Shown: one piece after another, positions 42,390 through 51,984 of the stretch
Position numbering within the stretch: position 1 is the stretch's first letter
How the letters are laid out: each line of letters starts with the position of its first letter
Source: PVC group bacterium
GTDB taxonomy: Bacteria > Verrucomicrobiota > Kiritimatiellia > CAIKKV01
Assembly: GCA_945898015.1 (NCBI GenBank)
Contig: CAMDGM010000019.1
Location: 1-64,000 of the forward strand
Direction of reading: 5' to 3'
DNA length: 64,000 bases
Made by a program: the position numbers and the translations under genes
The notes under the pieces: generated by a model
Databases searched by the model: none
What the model was told of the DNA's origin: nothing
The model's input: only the letters and a program-made list of their open reading frames with translations

Positions 42390-45260
42390 ATGCGAGAGGC
42401 GAGCACAGAGTTTCGATGTCTTCTTGCTGAATGGCCCAGCCGGCTACAGGCCGTTCCCCGGGATAAGCCTCTTGATGAGAGCTGGATGCCCCCTGTTTCT
42501 CCCATGGGAGGCCATGCGACGCATCCGGACGGGCAGCCACGGGGATTGGGCCTTGCCCCGTATTGGTGGCGCTGGAGCATGGCACAGCCGACGCGCCTGG
42601 TGGATGCCGCGACGGGCCGGGAATTGCCGGATACGTTTCCCTTTCGCAATCATGCCGCCATGAACGCGTATCGGGCCACCGTGGGCGATCGAAAAGCCCT
42701 GCGAATGCTGGCTGACGGTTACGAGCAGATCGGCGAGGCGGCTTGCGCAACGGCGGTCGTGTCGCTGCTGGCCGCCTTTGCGCCGATTTACCCGACGTTT
42801 CCTCTCACCTTGCAGGAGGACGCGAACCCCCGGACCATGCCCACCTATGGCCCGGAACTTCTCGGCCGGAGATATTGCGTTCGCGTGAACATGAATTGGC
42901 GCGACAGCACGGATCTGTTCCATTGGCTTCTGGCGTATCGCCGGGTCCGGTCGTGCTCCGCGGTGACCGCCGCGCAGGACGAGGCCGTACGCAATCTGGC
43001 CCGGGAGGTCCTGGAGGTCAACACGCTCCCGAACTTCCTGTACTTCAACGACAAGTACCACAATTCCCTGATGGACTACTATCAGGCCTTTGTGCTGGCC
43101 GCATCGATCTGGGGGCAAACGATTGAAGTTCGCGACCTCATCAGCGGCCGGCGGTACCGGGGCGGCGATCTCGGGCAGCTGGCGATCAACGGGCCTGCGG
43201 GGTTGCGAATGTTCGTTGCCAATTCCTTTGATCGGGAAGGCGTCTATTGGGAGCTGAGCAGCAGCTATACGGGGTACGTGTTTGACCGGTTGGAGGAGGC
43301 CCTCCCCGTGCTGGTCGGCTATCGTGATCCTGACGGCTATGTTCCCGGAGAAGCGGTCGCTGTATTTCATCAGCCCATCCGGGACTTTGATCCCGCGCGC
43401 GAGTTGCCTGATCTGTGGCGAGGCGTGTTGTCCCAAACGCGCCTCGCCCTCAACGGCGGGCAGCTGCTTCCGACCAACGACGCCAACTACCTCAACGCCG
43501 TCAAGCCGGAGTGGCTTGAGCGATGGGCCGGCGTGCTGAAGTCCGAGCCTATCGCCGAAGCCGCCCGGCAGGTGCGGGGTTTCGTCGAAGGGCGCTCCCC
43601 TTACGTTCTGCGGCCCGGCTCGACGTTGATGGCGGCCTCCGGCGCGGCGACCCTGCGTGGACCCCTCAACCGGCTGAATGTTCATCTGGACTGGCACGGC
43701 GTACAGGATTATCACAGCCATCTCGATCCTTTGAATCTCGTGATTTCCGCCGAGGGGCATACCGCGCTGGACGATCTCGGCTATCACCTCGGCCATCCCT
43801 TGCGCCATATTGTTTCCGAGCGGACCGCCGCCCATAATACCGTGACCGTGGACCGGACGGATGCGGCGCGTCACACCAGGGGAATCCTGCATCACGCGCT
43901 TCTAGAGGGCGACGTTCAGTATGTTGAGGCGTCGGTGCCCGACGCATACCCGCAGGCGGAGCTCTATCGCCGCGCTGTCATTCTGGTGGAGGATCGTTAC
44001 GTGGTGGATGTTTTCCGGGTCACGGGCGGCGCCACCCATGAGTATGCCTTGCTGAGCCGCGCGGATCGCACCGCCTCCACGCTGACGCTTGTTCCCGGAG
44101 TCGGCACGGTGGCCCGGCCCGATCGGCCTTATGCCGGCTATGCCGAGTTGGACGCCAGCGCGACGACGCCGGCCCCGCCCTATGAGGTGATGCATCACCC
44201 GGCGTTCGCCGAGGCGGGCGGCTCGTTCCGTGTGGATTGGCTTCAGCGCGAGCGGCCCGCGCTCACCCTGCGCCTGCATCACCTCGGCCAGACGGACGCC
44301 CAGGCGATCGTGGCCAAAGTGCCGTTCAAGGATCGCCGGCGGGGCGATGCGGTTAAAGAGGCAGAACTGCTTCTGGTCCGGCGGACGGGGCAACCGGGAT
44401 TGCGGTCGGTATTCGTCAGCGTGATCGAGACGCTCTCCGAAAAGGCGGACCCGCTGCAGGCGGTCGAGCGTCTGGCGGTTGAGTCCCCCCAAGGCGATGC
44501 GGTGGCCGTGGAGGTCCGGCATGCGGATGGTACGGATCTGATCATTCAGGCAACCGGGTCGGGGCCGCATAACGTGCCCGGCCGCAACGTTACGTTGTGC
44601 GGAATGTTCGCCGTAATGCGGACGGGGCGGGACGGAGTCATGCGCGTTGTCCAGCTGGCAGGCCGGCTGACGACACCCCGCGGAATCTCCGACCTTTCGC
44701 CGGGCGCATCGGCTCGGGTGGCGCAGGTGGACTTTGCCGCCGGGCGGGTTTGGCTGGAGGCTCCGCTGGGTGAAGGAGCCCGCTTGGCCGGCCGGTTTAT
44801 CGCCGTTCGGGGAAGCTCCGGCCGGATCGCGCACTGGCGTATTGCCGGCGCGGATGCGGAGGGCCGCGTTTTGACGCTCGACCACGAGCAGAGCGGCCTG
44901 GTGACGTTGCGGGGGATCGTTGAGCGCGTCGAGAACGCCCGGATCTTTTCGTGCGGCCTTCGGCTGCCGGATCTGCCCGAGGTTGGCGCCACCCTGCGGA
45001 TCGGGCCAGTGGGCGATTTCAGTTGTCCCCGTTTTCGCATCGACTATGCCGCGCAGACGGGGCTGCCGCTGCGGATCGGCGGCAGCACGACGGCCACCAG
45101 CCCGCGGGAGCTCCGGATCGGATTGGAGGTGGCGGCCAGCCTGGACGCACGCCACGAGGGGCAAACGTTTTGGATCAGCGGTATAGAACCCGGGGATGAG
45201 GTGTTTGACGATCCCTCCGGTAATAGTCAGTGGGACCGCGAGCAGGGAGCACCAGTATGA
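42390..45260 (+). CDS. Heparinase II/III-family polysaccharide lyase-like protein
   Basis: About 956 residues, no signal peptide. An alpha-helical N-terminal half (toroid-like, NFLYFNDKYHNSLMDYYQAFVLAAS) precedes the heparinase II/III-type domain with DWHGVQDYHSHLDPLNLVISAEGH near 434-457 (His436, Tyr441, His442), then beta-sandwich sequence. Such enzymes cleave uronic-acid-containing polysaccharides by elimination. The start at 42390 has AGAAAGG 5-6 bases upstream; an ATG at 42324 would add 22 residues without a good site. The stop overlaps the next start (ATGA). Cytoplasmic location, if real, suggests oligosaccharide substrates. Confidence 0.75.
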   Translation: MREASTEFRCLLAEWPSRLQAVPRDKPLDESWMPPVSPMGGHATHPDGQPRGLGLAPYWWRWSMAQPTRLVDAATGRELPDTFPFRNHAAMNAYRATVGDRKALRMLADGYEQIGEAACATAVVSLLAAFAPIYPTFPLTLQEDANPRTMPTYGPELLGRRYCVRVNMNWRDSTDLFHWLLAYRRVRSCSAVTAAQDEAVRNLAREVLEVNTLPNFLYFNDKYHNSLMDYYQAFVLAASIWGQTIEVRDLISGRRYRGGDLGQLAINGPAGLRMFVANSFDREGVYWELSSSYTGYVFDRLEEALPVLVGYRDPDGYVPGEAVAVFHQPIRDFDPARELPDLWRGVLSQTRLALNGGQLLPTNDANYLNAVKPEWLERWAGVLKSEPIAEAARQVRGFVEGRSPYVLRPGSTLMAASGAATLRGPLNRLNVHLDWHGVQDYHSHLDPLNLVISAEGHTALDDLGYHLGHPLRHIVSERTAAHNTVTVDRTDAARHTRGILHHALLEGDVQYVEASVPDAYPQAELYRRAVILVEDRYVVDVFRVTGGATHEYALLSRADRTASTLTLVPGVGTVARPDRPYAGYAELDASATTPAPPYEVMHHPAFAEAGGSFRVDWLQRERPALTLRLHHLGQTDAQAIVAKVPFKDRRRGDAVKEAELLLVRRTGQPGLRSVFVSVIETLSEKADPLQAVERLAVESPQGDAVAVEVRHADGTDLIIQATGSGPHNVPGRNVTLCGMFAVMRTGRDGVMRVVQLAGRLTTPRGISDLSPGASARVAQVDFAAGRVWLEAPLGEGARLAGRFIAVRGSSGRIAHWRIAGADAEGRVLTLDHEQSGLVTLRGIVERVENARIFSCGLRLPDLPEVGATLRIGPVGDFSCPRFRIDYAAQTGLPLRIGGSTTATSPRELRIGLEVAASLDARHEGQTFWISGIEPGDEVFDDPSGNSQWDREQGAPV

Positions 45261-46396
45261 GCCAGTCGGGGGATCGAGTCGTGCGCGCCGGGTTTATCGG
45301 CGTCGGTAATTTTGTCGCGGGCAATCATCTGCCCAACATCGCCGCCAGCAAGCTGTGGCAGGTCGCGGCAGTCTGCGATCTGGACGAGGCGGCCCGCGGG
45401 CGCGCCGTCGAGCGGTATGCACCGCTTTACGAGACGGCCGACTATCGCCGCCTGCTGGCCGATCCCGGCATTGATGCGATTGTCCTGGGGGTGCAGCATC
45501 AGCATCACCTCCCCTTCATCAGGGAGATCGCGGCGGCGGGCAAGCACATGCTTGTGGAAAAGCCGATGACCGTGGATGACGCGGAGTCGCGCCAGGTCGT
45601 CGAGGCCGTGCGAGCCGCCAACGTCAAGCTGATGGTCGGCTTCAATCGCCGCTTTGCGCCCCTCGCGGTTGAGGCCAAGCGGGTCTTCCACCAGCGAAAC
45701 CGGGGGAAGCAGGCGCTCATTACCTACCGCGCGGTGGATGACCGTTTCTTTTGGCCCGATTATGCCTTCGATCCCAAGCGGGGCGGCGGGAAGATCATGT
45801 GCGAATGCTGTCATTTCTTTGATTTTCTGCACTGGTTTCTCGAGGCCGAACCCGTGCGAGTCTTCTGCGAGGGGTATCGGGAAGACCAGAATGTTGTCTC
45901 CCTGAGATTCGACGATGGTTCGATCGGTTCCATCATTTCCGGGGGGAACGGATCGGTGGCCTTTCCCAAGGAGCGGATGGAAGTGTTCTGCGATCGGACC
46001 ACCATGGTATTGGATCAGATGCTTTGGATGCAGCTTGAAGGTTATGAGGACGCCGGCGACCGAGTCGGATCCTGGGAGAAAGACCCCTTCCCGAATGTCG
46101 GCACGGACGGGACGCCTCATGAACGCCATCGCGCGAAGCTGGGCCACTGGCTGAAGCATGGCATTCAGCCGGAAGATTTTGCGCGTAAAGCGTATTACGG
46201 ATCGTTTCCAAAGGCGGATTTAGGCCATTTTGCGGAAATCGAGGCTTTCGCCAGGGCGATTCTGGCCGACACCCCCTCTCCGTGCGACGAGGTTGCCGGC
46301 GCCCGGGCAACCGCCTGCTCCACGGCGGCGATCCGGTCGATGGAAGCCGGCTATGTGCCGGTGGCGGTGCGACGCGAAGAGTATCTTCCCGGTTGA
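45257..46396 (+). CDS. Gfo/Idh/MocA-family oxidoreductase
   Basis: 379 residues. The Rossmann NAD(P) motif is GFIGVGNFVAGNHLPNI near the N-terminus, followed by VLGVQHQHHLPFIREIAAAGKHMLVEKPMTV, which contains the EKP signature, and the C-terminal Gfo-type domain (MVGFNRRFAPL, GGGKIMCECCHFFDFLHWF). It oxidises or reduces a sugar, inositol or amino-sugar with NAD(P). Its ATG overlaps the lyase stop by 4 bp, so it probably acts on a product of that enzyme, such as an unsaturated uronate or keto-sugar. Confidence 0.9.
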   Translation: MSQSGDRVVRAGFIGVGNFVAGNHLPNIAASKLWQVAAVCDLDEAARGRAVERYAPLYETADYRRLLADPGIDAIVLGVQHQHHLPFIREIAAAGKHMLVEKPMTVDDAESRQVVEAVRAANVKLMVGFNRRFAPLAVEAKRVFHQRNRGKQALITYRAVDDRFFWPDYAFDPKRGGGKIMCECCHFFDFLHWFLEAEPVRVFCEGYREDQNVVSLRFDDGSIGSIISGGNGSVAFPKERMEVFCDRTTMVLDQMLWMQLEGYEDAGDRVGSWEKDPFPNVGTDGTPHERHRAKLGHWLKHGIQPEDFARKAYYGSFPKADLGHFAEIEAFARAILADTPSPCDEVAGARATACSTAAIRSMEAGYVPVAVRREEYLPG

Positions 46397-46444
46397 CCGG
46401 AATTTTCTGAATTGGTACGGTGGTTTACAGCCGAAGGATTGCCC

Positions 46445-47584
46445 ATGCCGACTGCTTCCAGCACAAAAACACCCCTGTATCAGCGGATCGCCGCGTCATT
46501 GAGGCGCGCGATCGACGCGGGTCGTTTTAAACCGGGCGACCGGCTGCCGGACGAGCGGCAGCTAGCCGTGGAGCAAGGGGTTAGTCGGGCCACCATTCGC
46601 CAGGCGCTTAAGCTTCTCGGCGACGCCCATCGGATCGAGCGCATCCAGGGCAGCGGCACCTATGTCTCTCAAGTGTCGGTCAAATCCGCCTACGTTCAAG
46701 TCATTGCGGTCGGGCCGACCGCTCGCTATAGCCCCTATGTGGCCAGCGTTCTGGGGGCGGCCGAGCAGAGCTTGGCGCGGCGGGAGCTTCGGTTGAGCGT
46801 TCGCTACCTCGAGCGGTCTGCCGAACTGCCAGGGGCCATTCTCGCGGTCAAAGACGATCCGACGATTTACGGGGGAATACTCGTCGGATACGTCGCGGAA
46901 GCCGATGTTCACGAGGCCACCACCGCGAGCAGCCCCTGGGTGATGCTCGGGGACTTCACGGATACCGTGCGCGGCCCGCCGGCGATTGACCAGGTGATCG
47001 GCGATGATTATCACCTCTCGGAACGGGCGGGAAAATTTCTTCTGGAACAAGGGGTCCAACGGCCGGCCCTTCTGACTTATGAGCCGGACGGCGTCTGGAC
47101 GAAAGACCGCATCAGCGCCTTTCGCTCCCTTTGCGATGTGGCGGGAATTCCCTCCGCCCACCAGATGATCGGCTCGCTGGTGAACGAGTCGTTCCGGCTT
47201 TTCAAGTCGTCCGATCTTTTTAACAACGCGGTCCGGTCTGGAATTGCCGCCGTGGTCCAGCCGTGGATCGCCGCGCGATGCTTCCCGGATGGCGTTGTTC
47301 TGCCCGGGCCTGTTTTGTCGGATTGGCTGGACTTCGTGCGGGACACGCCGGCCGCCGCTCCGTTGAAGAACGTCCGCATCGTGGCGATCGACTTTGACCA
47401 ACAGCGGCGCATTCGGCACGTTCCGAAGGGCGGGCCGGCTATCTGGTGGGCGGTCATGTGCATGTCGCACATGACCGACCAGGCCCTGCAGCGGCTGATG
47501 GAGCCGTCCCGCGGCCAGCGGGCTGCTGTTCGGGACTACATTCGCGAGGTCGCTATCAAACCGCATGTTTCCCCGGAAGAATGA
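46445..47584 (+). CDS. GntR-type regulator with LacI-like effector domain
   Basis: 379 residues. A GntR winged-helix domain (about residues 11-75: LYQRIAASLRRAIDAGRFKPGDRLPDERQLAVEQGVSRATIRQALKLL in fragments, and QGSGTYVS at its end) is joined to a periplasmic-binding-like domain of LacI type (YSPYVASVLGAAEQSLARRE ... IYGGILVG ... GKFLLEQGVQRPALLT). This AraR-like architecture is used for sugar-responsive repression. AAGGA lies 6 bases from the ATG at 46445. It sits between the oxidoreductase and GH20 genes and is the only regulator seen in the glycan region. Confidence 0.88.
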   Translation: MPTASSTKTPLYQRIAASLRRAIDAGRFKPGDRLPDERQLAVEQGVSRATIRQALKLLGDAHRIERIQGSGTYVSQVSVKSAYVQVIAVGPTARYSPYVASVLGAAEQSLARRELRLSVRYLERSAELPGAILAVKDDPTIYGGILVGYVAEADVHEATTASSPWVMLGDFTDTVRGPPAIDQVIGDDYHLSERAGKFLLEQGVQRPALLTYEPDGVWTKDRISAFRSLCDVAGIPSAHQMIGSLVNESFRLFKSSDLFNNAVRSGIAAVVQPWIAARCFPDGVVLPGPVLSDWLDFVRDTPAAAPLKNVRIVAIDFDQQRRIRHVPKGGPAIWWAVMCMSHMTDQALQRLMEPSRGQRAAVRDYIREVAIKPHVSPEE

Positions 47585-47611
47585 CGCCGACCCGAATGGC
47601 GAGGAAAACAC

Positions 47612-49351
47612 GTGATACAGACGCTTGACCTACTGCCCCTGCTTCCTCGTCCCCGGCGGGTCCGGAGGGAGCCGGGGTCCTTTCCTTTTTCCGGCCCGGT
47701 CGGCGAGGACATCGCCTCCCTGACGCCGTGCGCCAGGAATCTGCCCGCCCAAGGCTATCGCCTGTTGATTGCGCCTGACGGCATCCGCCTGGAGGCGGCT
47801 GACGAGGCCGGCGCGTTTTACGGGCGCATGACTCTGCGTCAGCTGGTGCGACTTTGCCCCCACGCCCTCCCCTGCGGCCTGATCGAGGACTGGCCGGACA
47901 TTCCGATCCGCGGCGTGATGCTGGATATCAGCCGGGACAAGGTGCCCACCCTGGACACGCTGTTCATGCTGGTTGACAGGCTGGCGGAGTGGAAGGTCAA
48001 TCATCTCCAGCTTTATATGGAACACACGTTTGCCTATCGCCATCATCGGGAGGTGTGGGCCGCCGCCGACCCGTTGACGGCGGCGGAGATCCGGGCGCTG
48101 GACGCCTACTGCCGGGAACGGTTTGTGGAGCTGACGCCCAACCAGAATTCCTTCGGCCACATGGAGCGCTGGCTGAAACATCCGCGATATCGCCCGCTGG
48201 CGGAATGCCCGGACGGGTTCACCACCGCCGCCGGGCAATGGCGCGCGGATCCCACCACGCTGGATCCGACCCAGCCCGCCTCGCTTGAATTAATGGCGGA
48301 ACTGTATGCGGAGCTGTTGCCGAACTTCTCCAGCCGGCGGTTCAATATCGGCTGCGATGAAACGTGGGAGCTCGGCAAGGGGCGCAGCCGGCCGGAAGTC
48401 GAGCGGCTGGGCTTGCATCGCGTTTATCTGGAGTATCTTGGAAAGCTGAAAAAGCTGGCCGTTTCGCAAGGCCGAACACCCCAGTATTGGGGCGACATGG
48501 TGTGGAATCGGTTTCCGGATCGCCTGGATGCCTTGGATCGCGAGATGGTTCATGTGGATTGGGGATACTACCGGAATTACCGGTTCCGCGAACATGGCGA
48601 GAAGCTTTCGGTGGCCGGGGTTCCATTCTGGGTGGCACCCGGCACCAGCGCCTGGAGCACGTTGGTTGGCTGCAACGAAGCGGCCCTGGGCAGCAACCGG
48701 ACCGCCGCCCGGGCGGCCATCGAGTTTGGGTCCGAGGGGATTCTGAATACCGACTGGGGCGACGACATCGGCCACTGGCAGCACGTGTCCATCAGCTTCA
48801 TCGGCTTCGCCGCCGGCGCGGCCATCGGCTGGTGCGAAGCCCGCAATACGGATGACGCGATTCGCGCCGCCCTCGATCCGTTTGTTTTTCAGGATTCGGC
48901 AGGTGTCATGGGGCCGGTTGCGTGGGATCTGGCCGATACCTGGCAGACGGTGGGCGAAAACACTACGCAAGCGCATATGTTGGATCACATCCTGCGCGGC
49001 GGCTGGACACAAAAACTTCCCGACAATGTAACGGAGGCGACGCTGCGGGCGACGGTGGCGCGGCTGGATGCGGCCGTGGCCCGGTTGGCGGAGGTTCGCC
49101 TGCAGCGGCCGGATGCGGCGCTGATGACGGCCGAGTTCGCCGACAACGCCAGGCTGGCCCGGTACGCCTGCCGGCTGGGAGTGGCTTTGTGCCGGGGCGA
49201 GACCGGGAGCGCGGCAGTCCGCCGGGAACTCGCGGACGACATGCACGAGATGATTGCCGAGCGCCGGCGGATTTGGCTGGCCCGGAATCGTGCAGGCGGA
49301 CTGGAGGACAGTCTGAAGAAGTTGACGGAGCTTGCCAGGGGTCCAGCTTGA
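47612..49351 (+). CDS. GH20-family beta-N-acetylhexosaminidase-like protein
   Basis: 579 residues from a GTG with GAGGA 6 bases upstream; no signal peptide. An N-terminal alpha/beta domain (GIRLEAADEAGAFYGRMTLRQLV) precedes the GH20 barrel: RGVMLDISRDKVPTLDTLFMLVD, WKVNHLQLYMEHTF, VELTPNQNSFGHMERWL, and the catalytic Asp-Glu pair in FNIGCDETWELG. Substrate-assisted hydrolysis of terminal GlcNAc or GalNAc is the family reaction. The barrel ends with DTWQTVGEN; a helical tail follows. Located directly after the regulator; converges on a heparinase-like gene 18 bp away. Confidence 0.87.
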   Translation: MIQTLDLLPLLPRPRRVRREPGSFPFSGPVGEDIASLTPCARNLPAQGYRLLIAPDGIRLEAADEAGAFYGRMTLRQLVRLCPHALPCGLIEDWPDIPIRGVMLDISRDKVPTLDTLFMLVDRLAEWKVNHLQLYMEHTFAYRHHREVWAAADPLTAAEIRALDAYCRERFVELTPNQNSFGHMERWLKHPRYRPLAECPDGFTTAAGQWRADPTTLDPTQPASLELMAELYAELLPNFSSRRFNIGCDETWELGKGRSRPEVERLGLHRVYLEYLGKLKKLAVSQGRTPQYWGDMVWNRFPDRLDALDREMVHVDWGYYRNYRFREHGEKLSVAGVPFWVAPGTSAWSTLVGCNEAALGSNRTAARAAIEFGSEGILNTDWGDDIGHWQHVSISFIGFAAGAAIGWCEARNTDDAIRAALDPFVFQDSAGVMGPVAWDLADTWQTVGENTTQAHMLDHILRGGWTQKLPDNVTEATLRATVARLDAAVARLAEVRLQRPDAALMTAEFADNARLARYACRLGVALCRGETGSAAVRRELADDMHEMIAERRRIWLARNRAGGLEDSLKKLTELARGPA

Positions 49352-49369
49352 CCTGATTCCGGCTGGCGG

Positions 49370-51223
49370 TCAGGCCGTCTGCCTCAGGCGGGCGCCCGTC
49401 CTCACAAACCGCCACGTTTTTCCGCGCACGACCAGCTCCAGCGTTTTTCCGCCCCAGGTGGCGCGCGCGCCGGCGGCGCCGCCCGCCGGAAAAGCCTCGA
49501 GCAGCGTGACGAAGATTGCGCGGCGAACGGGTGCGGCCGTGGCCAGCCGCAGCATGCACATGTCGCGGTCCCGGTGCGCCCCTATCCCCAACTGGTGTTG
49601 AATGGCCGCCCCGCCACTCCACGCGGACGGCGCCAGCGAGGTCACCCGGAGCCGGCCCCGGTCCCCGCCCGTCTCCCAGGCCCGGTCCCCCGCCGGTAGG
49701 AACGGCCGGTCCGTCTGGAATTCTTGTCCCCACGAATGGAACAATATCTCGAACGTCGCCGGGGCGGCGGCCGCCACGTCATCGAGGATCACCCAGCAGT
49801 CCGGGTCCACCGCCACCACATGCCGGAGATAGCGCGTCAGGCCGGCGGCCGGGCTGTAGGCCGGGGCCACGTCCGCGCTGACTAGGGCGTAGCCCGCGCC
49901 GGACGTGAACGTCCGGATGGCGGGGCCCCGCTTTTCCTGGCGCAGCTCGCGGCACTCGAACCATTCTCCCCCCTCCCCCGTCTGGCCCGCGCCGTTCACC
50001 AGGAGGGTGTTGTGGTAGGCGGTAAACTTCTTGCTGTACGCGCCGTCGTTGATCAGCCAGTCGCCGTGGGCAAACAGCTGGAACGTGCCGGCGGCCGGCG
50101 CCATGTGCCCGCCCCCGATGCACTGGGGGTAGCGGGTCAGCGCATGCCGGCCGGCGTGCGGGCCGCACAGGAACCCGAAGACGGATTCGTCGCCCCGCCA
50201 GTCGGAGCGCATCACCACCAGGCCCTTGTCCTCGAAATGATGGCGGGTCGGAAGGTCCGGCGGCAGCACCGCCGGCACGGCGGGATCGTGCCACAGCAGG
50301 TTGAAGCAGGCGCCCTCGTTGACCGAAATGGCTTCCGACGAGAGCGATTCGGCCGCGGCTTGCGCGACCGGATCCTGGTAGCGGCCCGCCAGGTAGCGGA
50401 GCATGAAGTCGGGGCCGTTCCAGGGCCAGCGGAGGCTGTCCCCAAAATGGAGATGAACATTCCCCCCGCGGCAATGGTCGGCCGGCAGGCGGCTGTAGAG
50501 GTAAAACAGCGGCAGGTTCCGCATATGGGGATTTTCGGCGAACGGGTCCCACCCCAGGTGGTCGCGGACGAGCGACGCGATGCGGAGATAGCAGTCGGTG
50601 AAGAAGCCGCCGTAGCAGATGCCTTCGGGCGAGACGCCGTCCGGCCCGAGGGCGGCGGTGATGACCCGCGTTTTTTCCAGCACGAACCGGAGCCAGGGCG
50701 CTGTGTTCGGCACATCGCCGTACAGGGCGATGGCGGGCACGGCGGCTTGCAGGAAGGTGTGAAGGGCGATGTTCCAGCCATAGGTGCCGGCGGCGTAGAC
50801 CTCGTGCAGCGCCAGCTGGTGATAATGCGCCCGGGCCTCGCGGTCCAATTTTTCCCGGATGGCCGTGCGCTGGGGTTCGCTCAGGTCGTGGTAAAGCCAG
50901 TCGTAGGCCATGGCGAGAATATGCAGCGATTCCCATTTGTCGTTGACGTCACCCCGGACCAGCGCGTCGGTTTGGCTCAAGGCGAGATCCCGGTAGGTGC
51001 GGTCGCCGGTCAGCAACCAAGCCAGCGCGGTGTGGGGCAGCCGGTTGTTTTTGACGCCGATCAGCAGGCGTTTGAAAAAGAGCGACCACGGCGGATCTGC
51101 CAGCCGGCTTTTCAGCTCTTCGATTTTGGCCGCGTCGAGATACAGGCGAGGATGTACCCCCCACCCTTTGTTTTCCAGCGGCGTGACGCCGTTGATGATA
51201 TCGTCGGGCGGGCATTCGGGCAT
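49370..51223 (-). CDS. Heparinase II/III-like protein (second copy, shorter)
   Basis: 617 residues. A helical N-terminal toroid (HPRLYLDAAKIEELKSRL, WESLHILAMAYDWLYHDLSEPQR, AAGTYGWNIALHTFLQAAVPAIALYGD) is followed by the heparinase II/III C-terminal domain (FEDKGLVVMRSDW, GPHAGRHALTRYPQ, GHMAPAAGTFQLFAHGDWLINDGAYSKKFTAYHNTLLVNG). No signal peptide, so it may act on imported oligosaccharides. AGGAGA precedes the start. It lies downstream of the class II aldolase on the same strand, 38 bp away, and hence behind mnmE-mnmG in the same direction. Confidence 0.8.
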   Translation of the reverse strand: MPECPPDDIINGVTPLENKGWGVHPRLYLDAAKIEELKSRLADPPWSLFFKRLLIGVKNNRLPHTALAWLLTGDRTYRDLALSQTDALVRGDVNDKWESLHILAMAYDWLYHDLSEPQRTAIREKLDREARAHYHQLALHEVYAAGTYGWNIALHTFLQAAVPAIALYGDVPNTAPWLRFVLEKTRVITAALGPDGVSPEGICYGGFFTDCYLRIASLVRDHLGWDPFAENPHMRNLPLFYLYSRLPADHCRGGNVHLHFGDSLRWPWNGPDFMLRYLAGRYQDPVAQAAAESLSSEAISVNEGACFNLLWHDPAVPAVLPPDLPTRHHFEDKGLVVMRSDWRGDESVFGFLCGPHAGRHALTRYPQCIGGGHMAPAAGTFQLFAHGDWLINDGAYSKKFTAYHNTLLVNGAGQTGEGGEWFECRELRQEKRGPAIRTFTSGAGYALVSADVAPAYSPAAGLTRYLRHVVAVDPDCWVILDDVAAAAPATFEILFHSWGQEFQTDRPFLPAGDRAWETGGDRGRLRVTSLAPSAWSGGAAIQHQLGIGAHRDRDMCMLRLATAAPVRRAIFVTLLEAFPAGGAAGARATWGGKTLELVVRGKTWRFVRTGARLRQTA

Positions 51224-51261
51224 GTCGGTCTCCTGTGCGGGGCGGTGATGAGCAGGCGGGG

Positions 51262-51984
51262 TTAAACGGTTTTTTTACCACGGCTCATGTCCATGAGCGC
51301 GGTGACGGAGGCAGGGGCCAGCGGGTGAAGGCGAGCGCCCGCGCGAAACAGGATTTCGCAATTCATTTCAAAGAAGACCGCGCGCTGGATCGTTTCTTCG
51401 AATGTGGCGCCGAAGGTCACCTGCCCGTGATTGCGCAGCAGGATCATGTTGTGCCGGGCGGCTGCATGGACGACGGCGTTTGCCAATTCTGGCGTCCCGG
51501 GGATGTGGAACGGAACCACGCCCACGGAGCCGACGTAATACGGCATTTCCGAGGTTAGCTGAAACGGCAGGGATTCGGCGTCGTCCCGGCAGGCGGCGGC
51601 GGTGGCGAAGGGGCTTTGGAAGTGTAGAACCACGTGGGCGTCGGGCCGGACGCGTAGAATGCCGGCATGCAGCGCGGTTTCCACGGAGGGCGGAGCGCCT
51701 TCCAGGCGGGCGCCGTCGGAAATCCGGCAGACGGCAAGCTGGGCGGCGTCGAGCGTTTCCATCCAGGCGCGACTGGCCTTGATGAGCAGCGTGTCGTCAT
51801 TAAGGCGTTGCGACAGGTTTCCGCTGCTGCAGCGTACCAGGCCTTTTTCCGCCACCTGCATGGCGGCCCGGAGAAAGGCTTGTATGTGGGCGTCGGAGAT
51901 CAGGGTGAACGGGTGCGCGGGCATGGCGGCAAGGGCTCCAGGGTAAACGTTGATGGCGAGCGATGGTTTTGTTTCTTGTATCAT
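51262..51984 (-). CDS. Class II aldolase/adducin-family protein
   Basis: 240 residues of the L-fuculose-phosphate-aldolase family. The catalytic Glu is in SVETALHAG, the metal His are in [11 protein letters not shown] and [11 protein letters not shown]; the usual HxH pair is HFQ here, so one ligand is Gln. Family members cleave ketose-1-phosphates to DHAP and lactaldehyde. The start ATG overlaps the mnmG stop by 4 bases (TCAT on the plus strand at 51981-51984), so a catabolic gene appears translationally linked to a tRNA-modification gene. Whether it is active as an aldolase is uncertain. Confidence 0.8.
   Translation of the reverse strand: MIQETKPSLAINVYPGALAAMPAHPFTLISDAHIQAFLRAAMQVAEKGLVRCSSGNLSQRLNDDTLLIKASRAWMETLDAAQLAVCRISDGARLEGAPPSVETALHAGILRVRPDAHVVLHFQSPFATAAACRDDAESLPFQLTSEMPYYVGSVGVVPFHIPGTPELANAVVHAAARHNMILLRNHGQVTFGATFEETIQRAVFFEMNCEILFRAGARLHPLAPASVTALMDMSRGKKTV

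Noticed and set aside
51630-51638. CCACGTGGG as a third parS-like site
   Set aside because: Only the central CCACGTGG matches; the outer TGTT/AACA arms are absent. The same applies to a CCACGTGG-like stretch near 36937.
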